A stretch of 64,000 nucleotides of DNA from Bettongia penicillata ogilbyi (Eukaryota > Chordata > Mammalia > Diprotodontia > Potoroidae), in contig JAJHZJ010000043.1 in the NCBI GenBank assembly GCA_023548195.1, positions 310,001 to 374,000 on the forward strand. Direction: 5' to 3'. The notes below the pieces were generated by a model, which saw nothing but the letters and a program-made list of their open reading frames with translations, searched no databases and was not told the origin of the DNA. This document shows, one piece after another, positions 10,136 to 20,785 of the stretch. A program made the position numbers and the translations under genes. Every line of letters starts with the position of its first letter. Positions within the stretch are counted from its first letter, which is position 1.

Positions 10136-12300
10136 CCTGGTCTTATGTTCTTCTTATAGCCTTGATAACTGTAAGGTTAATACCATAAGGTTTGCACCAA
10201 CTTTCACCTCATGGAATAATTAGAGGAAGGACGGTGTGATTAGGTTTGGTAAGACCTTACTAAATTATATTGTCTTATCCCTAGCAAGTATGAGCAGCAT
10301 TGCCATGGAAACCATCATGAGAGACATTGCATGATTGAAGTCAGGAAAACGAATCTCCTGGAAGATTCAAATCTGCTCCAAAAACAAGGTAGAAAGCTCC
10401 ATCCCAGGAACTGCTAACAACTTTTGCTGAAATTGAAAAGTTCAAGGTGTTAATTCATGGATATATATCTCTCAGGGTCAAAATGAACCCTTTGTGGACA
10501 GTGGTCTAAGATAGAGCCTTTTGACTCAGAATTAGAAATGGAAAAGTGTTTCCCAGAAGCATACTAGTTCACAAAATAGACAATTAAACTCTAGACTCTA
10601 GAGCAAGCACTGTACTATCTAAATGGACATTAAGATGCATTCTTTTTGCCTTCCTGATTATACAATTATGTTTGCTTCCCTTTGTCTCTTAGCATTTTCT
10701 TACCCTGTTAGAAGGGTACATACGCACCAGATTTAAGACTAAAACTGGAAGTTTAAGCCCAGGTCCTCCTTGATCCAGTGCCTCACAAAATTACTGGTAA
10801 TAATGTCTTAGTCTATGTACAGGAGCATGTTGGGTCCCACAGAGATGTACGCTACTCTAGAGATACAGTTTCCCAGTATGATTGTGGATACTCTTGCTAA
10901 ATGTTTATTACTGTTCAAAGCAATTGCTTCAAAAACTTTTGGAGGAAAGACTGAATTTTGGAAATTATTCCAACCCTCCATTCTTGCTTAGATGTTTTGT
11001 TGAAGCTCTCTTCTTACTCTTTTCAGATTTATGGCAGTATGACTGATTGATTCATGTTTCCTCCTTAGCTTTGAATAGAAGGTTCTGGATTTTGTAGTAT
11101 TTGTTCCTCATAAATTTTGGCTTCCTCATTGCCATAACCCAATTTGGACTAAGATTCCTCTTTGTCTAGGAAAACAGCTGCCTAGTTCTATTATACACAC
11201 GGACATTGAGTAGTTCAGATTTGGTGAAACTCCTGAGGAAGGATCCAAGGGGAAAATTGTGGAGGAGGAGAATGAAGCTGAGTACACGTGCATTTGGGGA
11301 AAATATCTCCCAGAATTAAATAACCCCTGAGGCCGAGGAGACAGAACTGAAGAGTCTGCACTTCACTTCATACAGGAGTGATATGATTCCATTTTAAAAT
11401 GGAACCATATTAGAAATATTCTGCTTACCAAGGATACTTTGATAAGACTAACCACTGAAAAATGTATTTTCCCACAAAAACAAACGAACTTCAGCAACTC
11501 TGGTGACTCCAAGGCTTATATATGTCCCATTTCCCTTCTGCTTCAGAATGCCTATGTATTCTAAGGAAACCTTAAGTTATAAACTCACTCTATACCTTAA
11601 GAAAGAGGGGGTGTAACTGACCCAGTAAGTCTTTCTTTTTCCTTTTGGACACCAAATCTGAAAGACATGATAGTAGGTAAGGTTCTCTTTGGGTTCACAA
11701 GGAAATTAGATTCAGAATTTCCCAGGGCAGGGTGGAAAAAAGATTCCTGCTCAGGTCTAAGTTTGGGGAGCTGTTTATAAGGCTTTTTCTGGCTAGTAGG
11801 TTCTGTGAAAAGTCAGACTAGACCTTCCTAATGAGAAACAGACATCATTTTGGAGGTTTTCATAGAATATCACTTCTTTTTTTTTCCAAAAATGGAAAAC
11901 AGATTTATTACATCATTGCACTAACAAGAAGCTCTGGGGATAGACCTGGACTTGTGGTTTTGTTTCGTACTGATTCACTCCCCATGGTATCAGAGGGGCA
12001 CATACACTTCAATCTTGCTGGCTTCAAGATCAGCCTTGTACTCTGAGTCTGTGCCACGATGCCTCTCATATCGATCTTTATTAAATTTTCTTTTGTCCAC
12101 ATTGGACCAGTGTCCTAGGCTGTACTTCCTAGCCTAGTATCATCAGCAAAGCTGATAAGAATGCTTCCCCATCTCTCAGTCAAACACCTAACCTTTACCA
12201 AGCATGCACTAAGTGTGGGCGCTGTCCCACAAGGAAGGAGACAATTCCAACTCCCAAGGACCCATAAAAGTATATGCAGCATGAATAGAAAGTGAAGAAA
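10136..12300. other. No gene seen; possible decayed retroviral DNA
   Basis: AT-rich DNA with no readable protein family. The stretch at about 11350-11700 (paired 'gattccattttaaaatgg', then T-rich DNA) has an LTR-like feel but lacks a clear TG...CA border or partner copy. Confidence 0.35.
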
Positions 12301-12941
12301 TGTCATTTAGGGTTAGGGTTAGTCATTATATCTGGACCTTGATGGAAGTCTATGAGCAAAATGTCAAGCAGCCAAGGGTGCCCAAACTTGAATCCCTATG
12401 GCACTCCACTCCCAACCCTCAATACCTAGACTCTGGCCCCAGCCCTGTCTACTTGTACTAGCTTCTAGCTCCCATTCCTCCATCTCCTCCTTTTTTATCA
12501 CATGCCAAAAACAGAGTTTCTCACCTTCTGAATCAGTAGCCAGAGGTGACAAAGAGAAGAAGGGGGACAGGGAGCACTCATCAGGGAAGTTTTCTTAACA
12601 CAATGGTTAGGGAGGAAAGAAGGGAGAGTGGGTAAAAGGCAAGGGTGGGAATTTCTTGGTGTCCTAGAATGTGAGTATCTGGGTGGGAGTAGGAACGAGA
12701 GAGCCAGGCCCTGTGGAGTCTGGAGGGGGCAAGAGAAAGGCTCTGAGGCCTCTGAAGCTTGGATGAAGGAATCTTGGTCCCTGAGGAACAAGAATTAAGA
12801 GATCATTAAGAGAGTCCTTCAAAGTATCACAGTCCAATACAGGGACAAGAGAACAGGTAAGTGCTGACTGGGGAAGGGTCAGCAAATAGTCTGGGGTCTT
12901 GGGCCCTGGGAGTTGAGCAGTGACCTGACAGGAGGCAGGGC
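12301..12941. other. No gene seen; non-repeat DNA 3' of a candidate exon
   Basis: Moderately GC-rich, apparently unique DNA. It contains a 16-base TTAGGG-like run at 12307-12322. If the candidate exon at 12942-13132 is real, its 3' UTR would lie here on the minus strand. No AATAAA could be assigned to it. Confidence 0.4.
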
Positions 12942-13132
12942 TCAGGGTCCCACATCCTCTAGGTCAAGTTGAACTGTGATCTCCAGGACGATGGCAACCC
13001 CAGGGGCTTCTCCTGACATATCTGTAATGAACTGGACTTCCTCCCCTTGTATCTCAAGACCCAGAAACTGAGAGAGGCCCAGTGGAGGAGCAAGTTGGAA
13101 ATGAATGACTGTCTGCTCTGTTCCGTAGAATC
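12942..13132 (-). CDS. Candidate terminal coding exon of an unidentified gene
   Basis: On the minus strand a pyrimidine-rich stretch ending in 'gtctctag' is followed by an open frame of 62 complete codons to a TGA at 12942-12944. The peptide has alternating hydrophobic strands: FYGTEQTVIHFQLAPPLG, then FLGLEIQGEEVQFITDMSG, then APGVAIVLEITVQLDLEDVG. It has no in-frame ATG at its start, so it would be an internal-to-terminal exon. The texture looks protein-like rather than random, but I do not recognise the family. Possible upstream exons on the same strand (13468-13553 with a 'gtgagt' donor; about 14029-14107) do not join it in a clean frame, so this may be a pseudogene or chance. Confidence 0.3.
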
Positions 13133-16100
13133 CTAGAGACCCAAAGGAAACTCTTGGAAGAAATGGGTGCTAACCTCAGGACAATGCCCTCCCACCTCCA
13201 ATCTGCCCCTGGGATCTTGATTCAATTTCTCTCCTTTCCAGCAGACCAGAGTGGAAAATTAGTTCTGCCTGTGCCTCTTTTCAGCACCTTGGGACATTAC
13301 TAGCCCCTTCTAAGGACACATCCCCAGGGGGATGAGGTTTGGTGCCTGACTTAGACTTGGGCAGATGTGGGAATTCATTTCTCCCCTTGGCTTTCAGGGT
13401 AAGGGTGGGGGCCTTTGTTCAGTCCTTTTCCCTCTCTCTAGCTGTTCCATCAATGAACATGACTCACATGGAGGTCCCCCAGACAGAACCTCTGACCAAC
13501 ATGTGACCAATGAGGGGCTGGCCTTCCACTCCCAGAACTTCAGGATAACCTGGCTGCAGAAAGAGGAAGAGAGCCAGGTCTCCCAGAAGGGACTGGGAGA
13601 GCAGCACGGAATACTGAGGATTGAGCCAAAATGTTGCTGCCCTTCATGGTGAGACCTGGGACAGAGTGCAGGGAGAGGGGATCAAGACCTCTGCTGTAAC
13701 CAAGGGCCATGGTGATGCCCAGGTGACAGTTACAGCCCCAGTCCCATTCATACCCCCATATAGTCATACTCCTTCGGAGTCAGGAGACACATGGAGAGCT
13801 CAGCAAGAGGTTTGGCCAATGCCTTTGGGACTGTGGCTTTGGGACTGTGTGTGGCTGCTACACCTGAAGAGGAAGAATAGAGAATTTGGTTAGGTGGCAG
13901 AGCATGGGTCGTGTAGGGGTACACTAAGCCATAGGAGAGGGAAGCAAGCAGGGGGCCCTCTTCGTGTCTCTTCTCCATCTCCACAAACACTTGGAGCAGA
14001 GGCTGGATTGGAGCCATTCAGTGGAGCATGTACCTGTAGCTTCCCTCCAAACTGCTTGGGATTCCAAGGACACGGAGGTGACAAATATCTGTCCCAGAAG
14101 GATCTCTGGTTTTAGCATGGCACAAAAGAGTAGTTCTTATGACAGGAGCAAGGGCAAGCAGGCTTCAAGCCGAAAGTGACTGTGCTCGCTGGAAACAGAG
14201 TTGCAGAAAGGCAGTTTTAAGTGAGTGAAATTTTGGTGCGAGACTGGTGGAAACTAAAAGACAAGTAATACCCGCACAAAAAAAATGTTTAAGTTTCACA
14301 TAATGGCCACACTCCACTTTTTAATAAAATCTGTGATGACTATATGGTGAAATGCAGTAAGGGCACAAGGGGAAGAAGGGTGAAGGGTCCAAGGTCTATA
14401 GGAAGAAGGGAGGGTTATGGTCCTCGAACTGTAATGGAAATAACCTCAATGTTCTTTTCAGCCTCCCTCCTCAAAGAATCACAAAATTTCAGTGTTAGAA
14501 GGAACCTCAGTATCCTTAAGTTCTGATCAGCATCTGACTAATAACACCCACACTTACAACATCCACAACAAGGGATTATCCAAGGTCTGCTTGGAGACTT
14601 CAAGGGATAGAGAGCTCATTACCTTCACAAATTCCATTTCCCTTCCACTCTGGGATGGATTTGATTGTGAGGAAGTTTTTCCAGACATCCAGCCTATAGC
14701 CAACATCAAATGACATTCCCTGCTTACCACTCGTTCTCCTATTGACCTCAAATCCATTTTCCTTCTCTGATCCTTTGTTTCCTTTCCCATTTCTCTAGCT
14801 TGGGCAAAGCTCCCACAGGGGGTTCCATGTTTTATCATGAATGCACAGAAAGGAAGGTAGCATTGGAGAGCCTAGTTTTCACCTGGACAGAGGACACAGA
14901 ACTTCGACTTACCTCCTCCATATCTCCATCTGCTCCACATCCTGCCAGTCAACTTTTCCCTGGGAGCTCTTAGAGAGGAAGCTGTGTGGGTGCGGCAGAT
15001 AGAGTGCTGAGCAGGCTGTCCAGAAGACCTGGCTTCAAACACCCAAGCACTGTTAGTGATATTTTATCAATGACTTGCAATTCTTTAAGCTCCCTCAGAG
15101 AGGAGGAAAAAAGGAGGGCCAGATTGCCTTCAAGTTAAAAAAAAATACACAATAGTTCTCTGTCTGCAGCATGGGTTAGGTAATCTCCATCCCTTGATGG
15201 AGAAGAGGCATAGAGAGAGTGGAGACCAAGTGACCTAGGGAGAAGAACTGGATCCTTCTGTTTTTAGTAGGGAGGCATCCTTCCTTTCCTCTCTCCAGAA
15301 ACTGAGAATACAGGAATGGCCTAACCTCTGTGGCTCACCAAGAAAGTAGGTAATTAGAACCAACAGAAGTGAAAACCAGGCTCGTGATTTCAAGAGCAGA
15401 CAAAGAAAAAGGTTTTCTATGAAACATATAGGGAAAAATAGTTCATAAAATATGCTTCCAGGTAGTTTCCACCAACCCCTTCACTTAGCTGATGTGATTG
15501 GTAGCTTTCTAATACACAGATACAGTTGAACTGTTTTGCAAGATTAGATAAAATCAAGGATCTAGACTACTCTTTCTCCAAGGAGATAATAATTTCCACT
15601 TCTGTGGAGAGTAGGAAGTGGTTCATGTCAACACCAGCAGTAGCCTGTGCAGAGTGGGGCAGGTGGGATCCATGTGGAGGTGAGCTCTCCTTTACTCTCT
15701 TGTATATGTAACCAGAATTTGGCTTGGCTTGGCTTTGTGCATGCCTAGATCACCTAATATGAAAGTAACCCTGAAAAAAGACCAATGGTGTTCCCCTACC
15801 ATATGGACAGTCTATTTTGATTGGCTGCATAGCCAGACTGGGGTACCCTAACCCTAAATGCCCTGTTTCTCACAGTGTTTGGAGTGGATGAAGATCCAAA
15901 TTCATCCACAGCATTGGTGTGATGAACTGAGCTGGTGAGGTGGAAAGAATTGCCTTCCCTTCTACCTCCTCTATGGCTACTCCATGGCTCCAAGAAATGG
16001 GTTGTAGGGTTTGTTTAATTCTTTATTTTATCTTATTTTATTTATTTATTTATTGGTGCTAGGTGCAGATGATGGAATCTCCACTAGACCCAGGAGCTCC

Positions 16101-17055
16101 AGCCATGAATTTAGGGAGCCAGGATTCTAGGACTAATGTTAGAGTCAGCCAGCTCAGTAAAGAAGTCCTGAAATGCCACAGTCCTGGGGACTCAAGCCCA
16201 AGGGGACTTTAGATTTGACAGGTATGTTTGTGCTATATTGGAACAGAGCTAATCTGTGAACCTAATCCTCTTCCTCTCCCCAAATATGAAGTAGTAGTGT
16301 AGAATATTGGGGAAGAGGGAGTAAATTAGGCTCCCAATTGTTTGAAGAAGGATGTGGTTTTTTTTCTTATTATAACTTTGAGGTAAATATTCCTTTATAA
16401 CATCTAATCCAGTTCTTAAGTGGTTAAATGGATTGCACTCCATCAAATTGAGAAAATCTATCATGGAGATCTGAAGCCAATGGTAGAGAGATTCCTTCGG
16501 GGTACTGGAAAACTGTTAGGGAAGGATAAAATGTAACATATCTGGCTTACAGACAATGGGCACCAAAGTAGTCACTGTATACACAAAAGGTGTAGCAAGA
16601 TAAAATTACATCTATTACACAACCAATACCTGTAGACGAGGAGTACAGTGGCTTCAAACTAAAAGCAGTTTTCCTCAGTCTCTCTGTAAGGGAAAATACA
16701 CATAGCTCCCTCCTGTCAGCTTAGTTCCCTCCCAAATTCTGATGACAGAAAGACCATCAGGAATATCTAGAAAACCTCTCTTTCAAAGTAAATAGTAATC
16801 AGACATCATAGAAGATACACAGATTAAGATAGTTCATGGATCTTATTACAGTCAACAGGCTCTTTGATTTAGGAATAAGATTTTAAGAAAACACAAAACA
16901 AACTAGAGCTAGAAAAAATGGAGATAAGGAGGGGATGGAGCAAGGGTGTTGTGAGACTCAAATGGGATGATGGAGGCAAAGCTCTTTGAAAATCTTAAAG
17001 GGACATGTAAATGTCAATTACTGTCATCATAATTATTATCATTAGCCTGTAGTCT
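13133..17055. other. No confident gene; possible minus-strand exon remnants and old repeats
   Basis: Between 13133 and 14120 the minus strand holds open, splice-flanked stretches that could be exons upstream of 12942-13132, but the frames do not connect. 14475-14705 resembles an ancient interspersed repeat ('agtgttagaaggaacctcag', 'aggaagtttttccagacatc'). 14985-15060 is a faint CORE-SINE piece. 16022-16055 is a TTTA-rich run. The rest shows nothing I can name. Confidence 0.4.
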
Positions 17056-17240
17056 CCAGAAGGCAGCTAGGCGATGCCATGGATAGAACACCCTGCCTAG
17101 AATCAGTCATCATCCTAAGTTCAAATCTGACCTCAGACACATACTAGCTGTGTGACTCTAGGCAAATCACTCATCCCTGTCTGCCTCAATTTCCTCTTCT
17201 GTAAAAGGAACTGGAGAAGGAAATGGCAAACCAATGCATT
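17056..17240 (+). mobile_element. CORE-SINE (marsupial tRNA-derived type)
   Basis: It reads in order: 'ggcagctaggcgatgccatg', 'gttcaaatctgacctcagac', 'tagctgtgtgactctaggca', 'ctgcctcaatttcctc', then 'ctggagaaggaaatggcaaa'. This is the usual head-to-tail order of the abundant marsupial CORE-SINE. Confidence 0.85.
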
Positions 17241-17264
17241 ATCTCTATAAAGAAAATCCAAGTA

Positions 17265-18150
17265 CCAAAATAAAGTCCAAACATGCTTTAGATATAAAAG
17301 CTGATACTATAAACAAAGTAGGGGAGCAAGGAATAGTTTCTCTGTCAGATTTATGAAGAATGGAGGAATTTATAACCAAACAAGAGATAGAAAACATTAC
17401 GAAATGCAAAAATTACAGTAAATTGAAAAATCTTTACAAATAAAACCAATGCAACCAAGAGTAGGAGGGAAGCAGAAAATTGGGAAAGAATGTTTATAAT
17501 TAGGATCTGTGATAAAGGCCTCATTCCTAAAAAAAAAATACAGAGAACTGAATCAAATTTAGAAGAATACAAGTTATTTCCCAATAGCTAAATGGTCAAA
17601 GGATATAAACAGGCATTTTTCATAAGAAAAAATTATATAGTCATACAAAAAATGCTCTAAATCACTATTGATTAGAGAAATGAAAATCAAAAGAAATCTA
17701 AGGTACCACATCGCACCTATCATTGGCTAACATGACAAAACTAGAAAATAATAAACATTGGAGAAGATGTGGGAAAATTGGAACACAAATCCATTGTTGG
17801 TGGAGTTGTGAACTGATCCACTCATTATGGAGAGAAATTTGGAACTGATCCAGCAATACCACTTCTAGAACTATATCCCAAAAGATCATAAAAATGGAAA
17901 AGGACACACATGTACAAAAATATTGATAGTGCTCTTTTTGTGATGTCCAAGAACTGGAAATCAAGGGGATGCCCATAAATTGGGGAATGGCTGAACAAGC
18001 TGTGGTATGTGAATGTAATGGAATACTACTGTGCTATAAGAAATGATGAGCAGGCAGACTTCAGAAAAACTGGAAAGACTTGTATGAACTGATGCTGAGT
18101 GAAGTGAGCAGAACCAGGAGAACACTGTACACAGTAACAGATACAGTGGG
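17265..18150 (+). mobile_element. L1 ORF2 C-terminal / 3'-end fragment
   Basis: Colinear with 44785-45715 of the large L1, through 'aaaccaatgcaaccaag', 'gagaagatgtgggaaaattgg' and 'tgatgctgagtgaagtgagc'. It carries stops and is 5' truncated. It ends about 20 bp before the 3' end of the olfactory receptor gene, so it lies in or next to that gene's 3' UTR. Confidence 0.85.
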
Positions 18151-18171
18151 ACCCAGGGTCATATGATGTCT

Positions 18172-19131
18172 CTAATAGTGGAGGACTGGGACCTCCCCTG
18201 GAGCCTGGCCAATGCCCAGGCTCTGTTTGAGGTTGCCCTTGAACTCCTTGTTCCTCAGGCAGTAGATGAGAGGGTTCACAATGGGAGTCAGGACTGTGTA
18301 GATGGCTGAAATCAGCTTGTTTGAACTCCGCGAGTCAATGGCCTGGGGACGGACATACATGAAGATCATGGCTGTGTAGAAGATGACCACCACTGTGAGG
18401 TGGGATGCACAGGTGGAGAAGGCTTTCCAGCGGCCAGTGGAGGAGGGGATTCGAAGCACAGCCATGCAGATGTGTCCATAGGAGAACATGGTGGCAATGA
18501 GCGGGAACACCAGGATGATGAAAGCCAAGACAAAGTCCACCAGCTCAGCTGTGGAGAAGTCTGTGCAGGCCAGTTTGAGGATGGGGGAGATGTCGCAGAA
18601 AAAGTGGTTCATGACATTGGAGCCACAGAACGTGGCACTGGAGATGAAATAGACTTTAATCACAGAGATGGTAAAGCCACTAACATAGGAGAAGACCACT
18701 AGCCGCACACAAAGGCTTGTGGTCATGATGACTGAGTAGCGCAAGGGGTGGCCGATGGCCACGTAGCGGTCATAGGCCATGGAGGCGAGGAGGACACACT
18801 CACTGCATACCAGGGAGCTAAAGAAGTAGAGTTGTGTCATGCAGCCCTCAAAGGAAATGCTTCTCCGCTGGGAGAGGAAGGTGTCCAGCATCTTAGGGAG
18901 GATGTCAGAGACATACCAGACCTCCAGGAAGGACAGGCTTGCCAAAAAGTAGTACATGGGCTTGTGGAGGGCAGCGCTGGTCCAGACCACAAAGATGATG
19001 GTGGTGTTCTCTGCCAGGACAAAGAGATAAGCCAGGAGAAAGAGCAGAAAGAGCAGGTACTGCAGCCACAGGGCGGTGGGGAAGCCCACGAGGATGAATT
19101 CCTTGACGTGGGTCACATTCTCTCCCCTCAT
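18172..19131 (-). CDS. Olfactory receptor, family 6-like, intact (319 aa)
   Basis: A seven-helix odorant receptor coupling to G-olf in olfactory neuron cilia. The single coding exon is uninterrupted. The start is MRGENVTHVKEF, with an N-glycosylation site NVT at residues 5-7; an ATG 46 codons further up only extends into 5' UTR-like sequence. Landmarks in order: LHKPMYYFLASLSFLE (intracellular loop 1/TM2), GCMTQLYFF (TM3), MAYDRYVAIGHPLRY (end of TM3), SYGHICMAVLRIPS (TM5), KAFSTCASHLTVV (TM6) and PIVNPLIYCLRNKE (TM7). FILVGFP and FFCDISP place it in family 6, nearest to the OR6A/OR6B/OR6P group by eye. Two departures from consensus: the usual Cys after AI in MAYDRYVAIC is Gly, and the usual TM1 GN is EN. 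A 5' UTR splice acceptor is plausible near 19160. Confidence 0.92.
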   Translation of the reverse strand: MRGENVTHVKEFILVGFPTALWLQYLLFLLFLLAYLFVLAENTTIIFVVWTSAALHKPMYYFLASLSFLEVWYVSDILPKMLDTFLSQRRSISFEGCMTQLYFFSSLVCSECVLLASMAYDRYVAIGHPLRYSVIMTTSLCVRLVVFSYVSGFTISVIKVYFISSATFCGSNVMNHFFCDISPILKLACTDFSTAELVDFVLAFIILVFPLIATMFSYGHICMAVLRIPSSTGRWKAFSTCASHLTVVVIFYTAMIFMYVRPQAIDSRSSNKLISAIYTVLTPIVNPLIYCLRNKEFKGNLKQSLGIGQAPGEVPVLHY

Positions 19132-19165
19132 TGTGTGGTGGGGCTGAGGATGGCAGGGTCTGAAA
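19132..19165 (-). promoter_or_regulatory. Likely 5' UTR and splice acceptor of the olfactory receptor
   Basis: Olfactory receptor genes normally have non-coding 5' exons spliced just upstream of the single coding exon. On the minus strand 'ggtggtgtttttcag' ends near 19160, with about 29 bases of leader before the ATG. This is a positional inference. Confidence 0.4.
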
Positions 19166-19269
19166 AACACCACCTCAGAAAGGTGGGACAGAGGCAGAGA
19201 GATGCTCAGAGAGAAACCCTCTGCAGAACCCCAGCCTTGCTCCCCTGACATAGGCTGTTTCCTGTGCAC

Positions 19270-19635
19270 TCCCTTCCTAGAGTTTCTTGGGGCATAAGGA
19301 ATTCCAGTTAGGACAGGTCTCTGCCTTGAAGGTTAGCCTTCCTCAATCCCTGCCTCTCCTGACCTTGCTGCCAGGACAAAAGCTGGATCAGAAAGTATCA
19401 GGAAAGTGTCGCCCATTGGGCAAATAGACACCCCTTTCAGGAAGTCAGATCTGAGCCTGCCCCAGAGTGATCCTGCATGAGATCTGACTTGGGACCATCT
19501 GTTCCCCAAACCTAGTCTCTCTGCTTCTCCCAAGATGGGCCCTACCATCTCAGAACCTCAGCTTTCTTATCTGTGAAAGGAAGTAACAACTCATTACCTG
19601 CTTTCCAGGGTCATTTTAAGACAAACAAACTAACA
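19270..19635. other. No gene seen, upstream of the olfactory receptor
   Basis: Non-repeat DNA likely to lie in the receptor's 5' intron. No promoter element could be assigned. Confidence 0.4.
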
Positions 19636-19855
19636 AGGAGTCAGCTGGATGCCTCAGTGGATAGAGCACTATGCCTGGAGTCAGGAAGACCTGAGTTCAA
19701 ATATGAACTTAGACACTGACTGCATAGGTCACTTCACCCTGTTGGTCTTAATCCACTGGAGAAGGGAATGGCAAAGCACTTCAGTGCTTTTGCCAAGAAA
19801 ACCCAGCACGAAGCACATGGCCCAGAAGAATCAAGCACTAATGAACAACCATAAC
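19636..19855 (+). mobile_element. CORE-SINE
   Basis: Contains 'gtggatagagcactatgcct', 'ggagtcaggaagacctgagt', then 'ctggagaagggaatggcaaa' and 'tgccaagaaaaccca'. Its middle is degenerate. Confidence 0.8.
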
Positions 19856-20689
19856 CCAGAATACTCTGGGATGTTAGGGGGATGATGCAAAATTCACAAG
19901 CTTCAGGACCTCCCAGGAAAGTTGATGGGCTGGACACTTAGGTTGAACAGAGTCATCTGGGGAGGAAGCCTCCCTAACCAGATAGAATTGGGGTTTGTGT
20001 GGGTTGGGCCACGATGCCACCATCCTCTGGGCACCTCTAGAGGTGGACTGCTTCCTCACTACACCCTGCCTCTGTCCTCATGGTCTTCCAGGGCCCCTCT
20101 TCACCAGTCTTCCCCTCCTCCATTGGACCTCCTCTCAGCACATTCTGCTGGCCTGTGGTCTGCATCTCTGCTAGCCCCCTCCCTGCACACACACCTTCAT
20201 ACTCACATGTGTGCACACACTTGAATTGCTTTTGCCCCAATTGAAACTCTCCTCAGGTGCAATTTTGGCAGGAATACCCCTGCTTTGCCAATGAAAGTCT
20301 CAATCCCTGCCCTCAGGACCCCTCCATCTGCTTGGAAATTCTATCAAAAAGTTCAACAGGTATTTCAAACAGCTGAATCAAGCTGGCAAGGTAAGTGGGC
20401 AGGCATTGGTCAGATCTGGGTAGGTCGAGGGGGGGGGTCTGTCATGTTTTGGGGCACTCTACTGATCTCATGGCAGGAACAACTTTCCACCTGAAGCCAA
20501 TGTGTAATTCTCCTTAACAAGAAAGAAGGTCCAAATTCATGACACTGTAGTGTCCCCTGGCTTTTGGAATGGATCCAGCAAGGGGAGATCAGGAAGTCCC
20601 TTTCCAAGAGGACCCAGACATCTGCTTCCTCTCTGGGGGGTCTCCATCAGTCTGTATGTCTGTCTTCCTAGGTTCCTACCCATCTCCCT

Positions 20690-20785
20690 GCCATCCATCC
20701 TTCTATCTACCCAGCCACCTATTCATCCATCCATCTGTCAATCTCTCCATCTATTTATCCAATTATTCATCCATCCACCTATCCT
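20690..20785. repeat. Degenerate (CCAT)n repeat
   Basis: Repeated 'ccatcc/tatc/attcatccatcc' units with many interruptions. Confidence 0.75.

Noticed and set aside
12307..12322. TTAGGG telomere-like run
   Set aside because: Only about two and a half units. Similar short runs at 15846 and 47615 show no array, so chance is sufficient.
13468..13614. A 147-bp minus-strand exon reading YSVLLSQSLLGDLALF
   Set aside because: The four-A run at 13560-13563 puts the rest in another frame and gives a stop soon after. A shorter exon starting at 13553 would create a stop when joined to 13132.
18748..19248. 166-codon plus-strand frame opposite the olfactory receptor
   Set aside because: Antisense shadow of a real receptor gene; it has no domain and no independent support.
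19132..19269. N-terminal extension of the receptor from the ATG at 19269
   Set aside because: The added 46 residues do not resemble an olfactory receptor N-terminus, and a splice acceptor probably lies within them.
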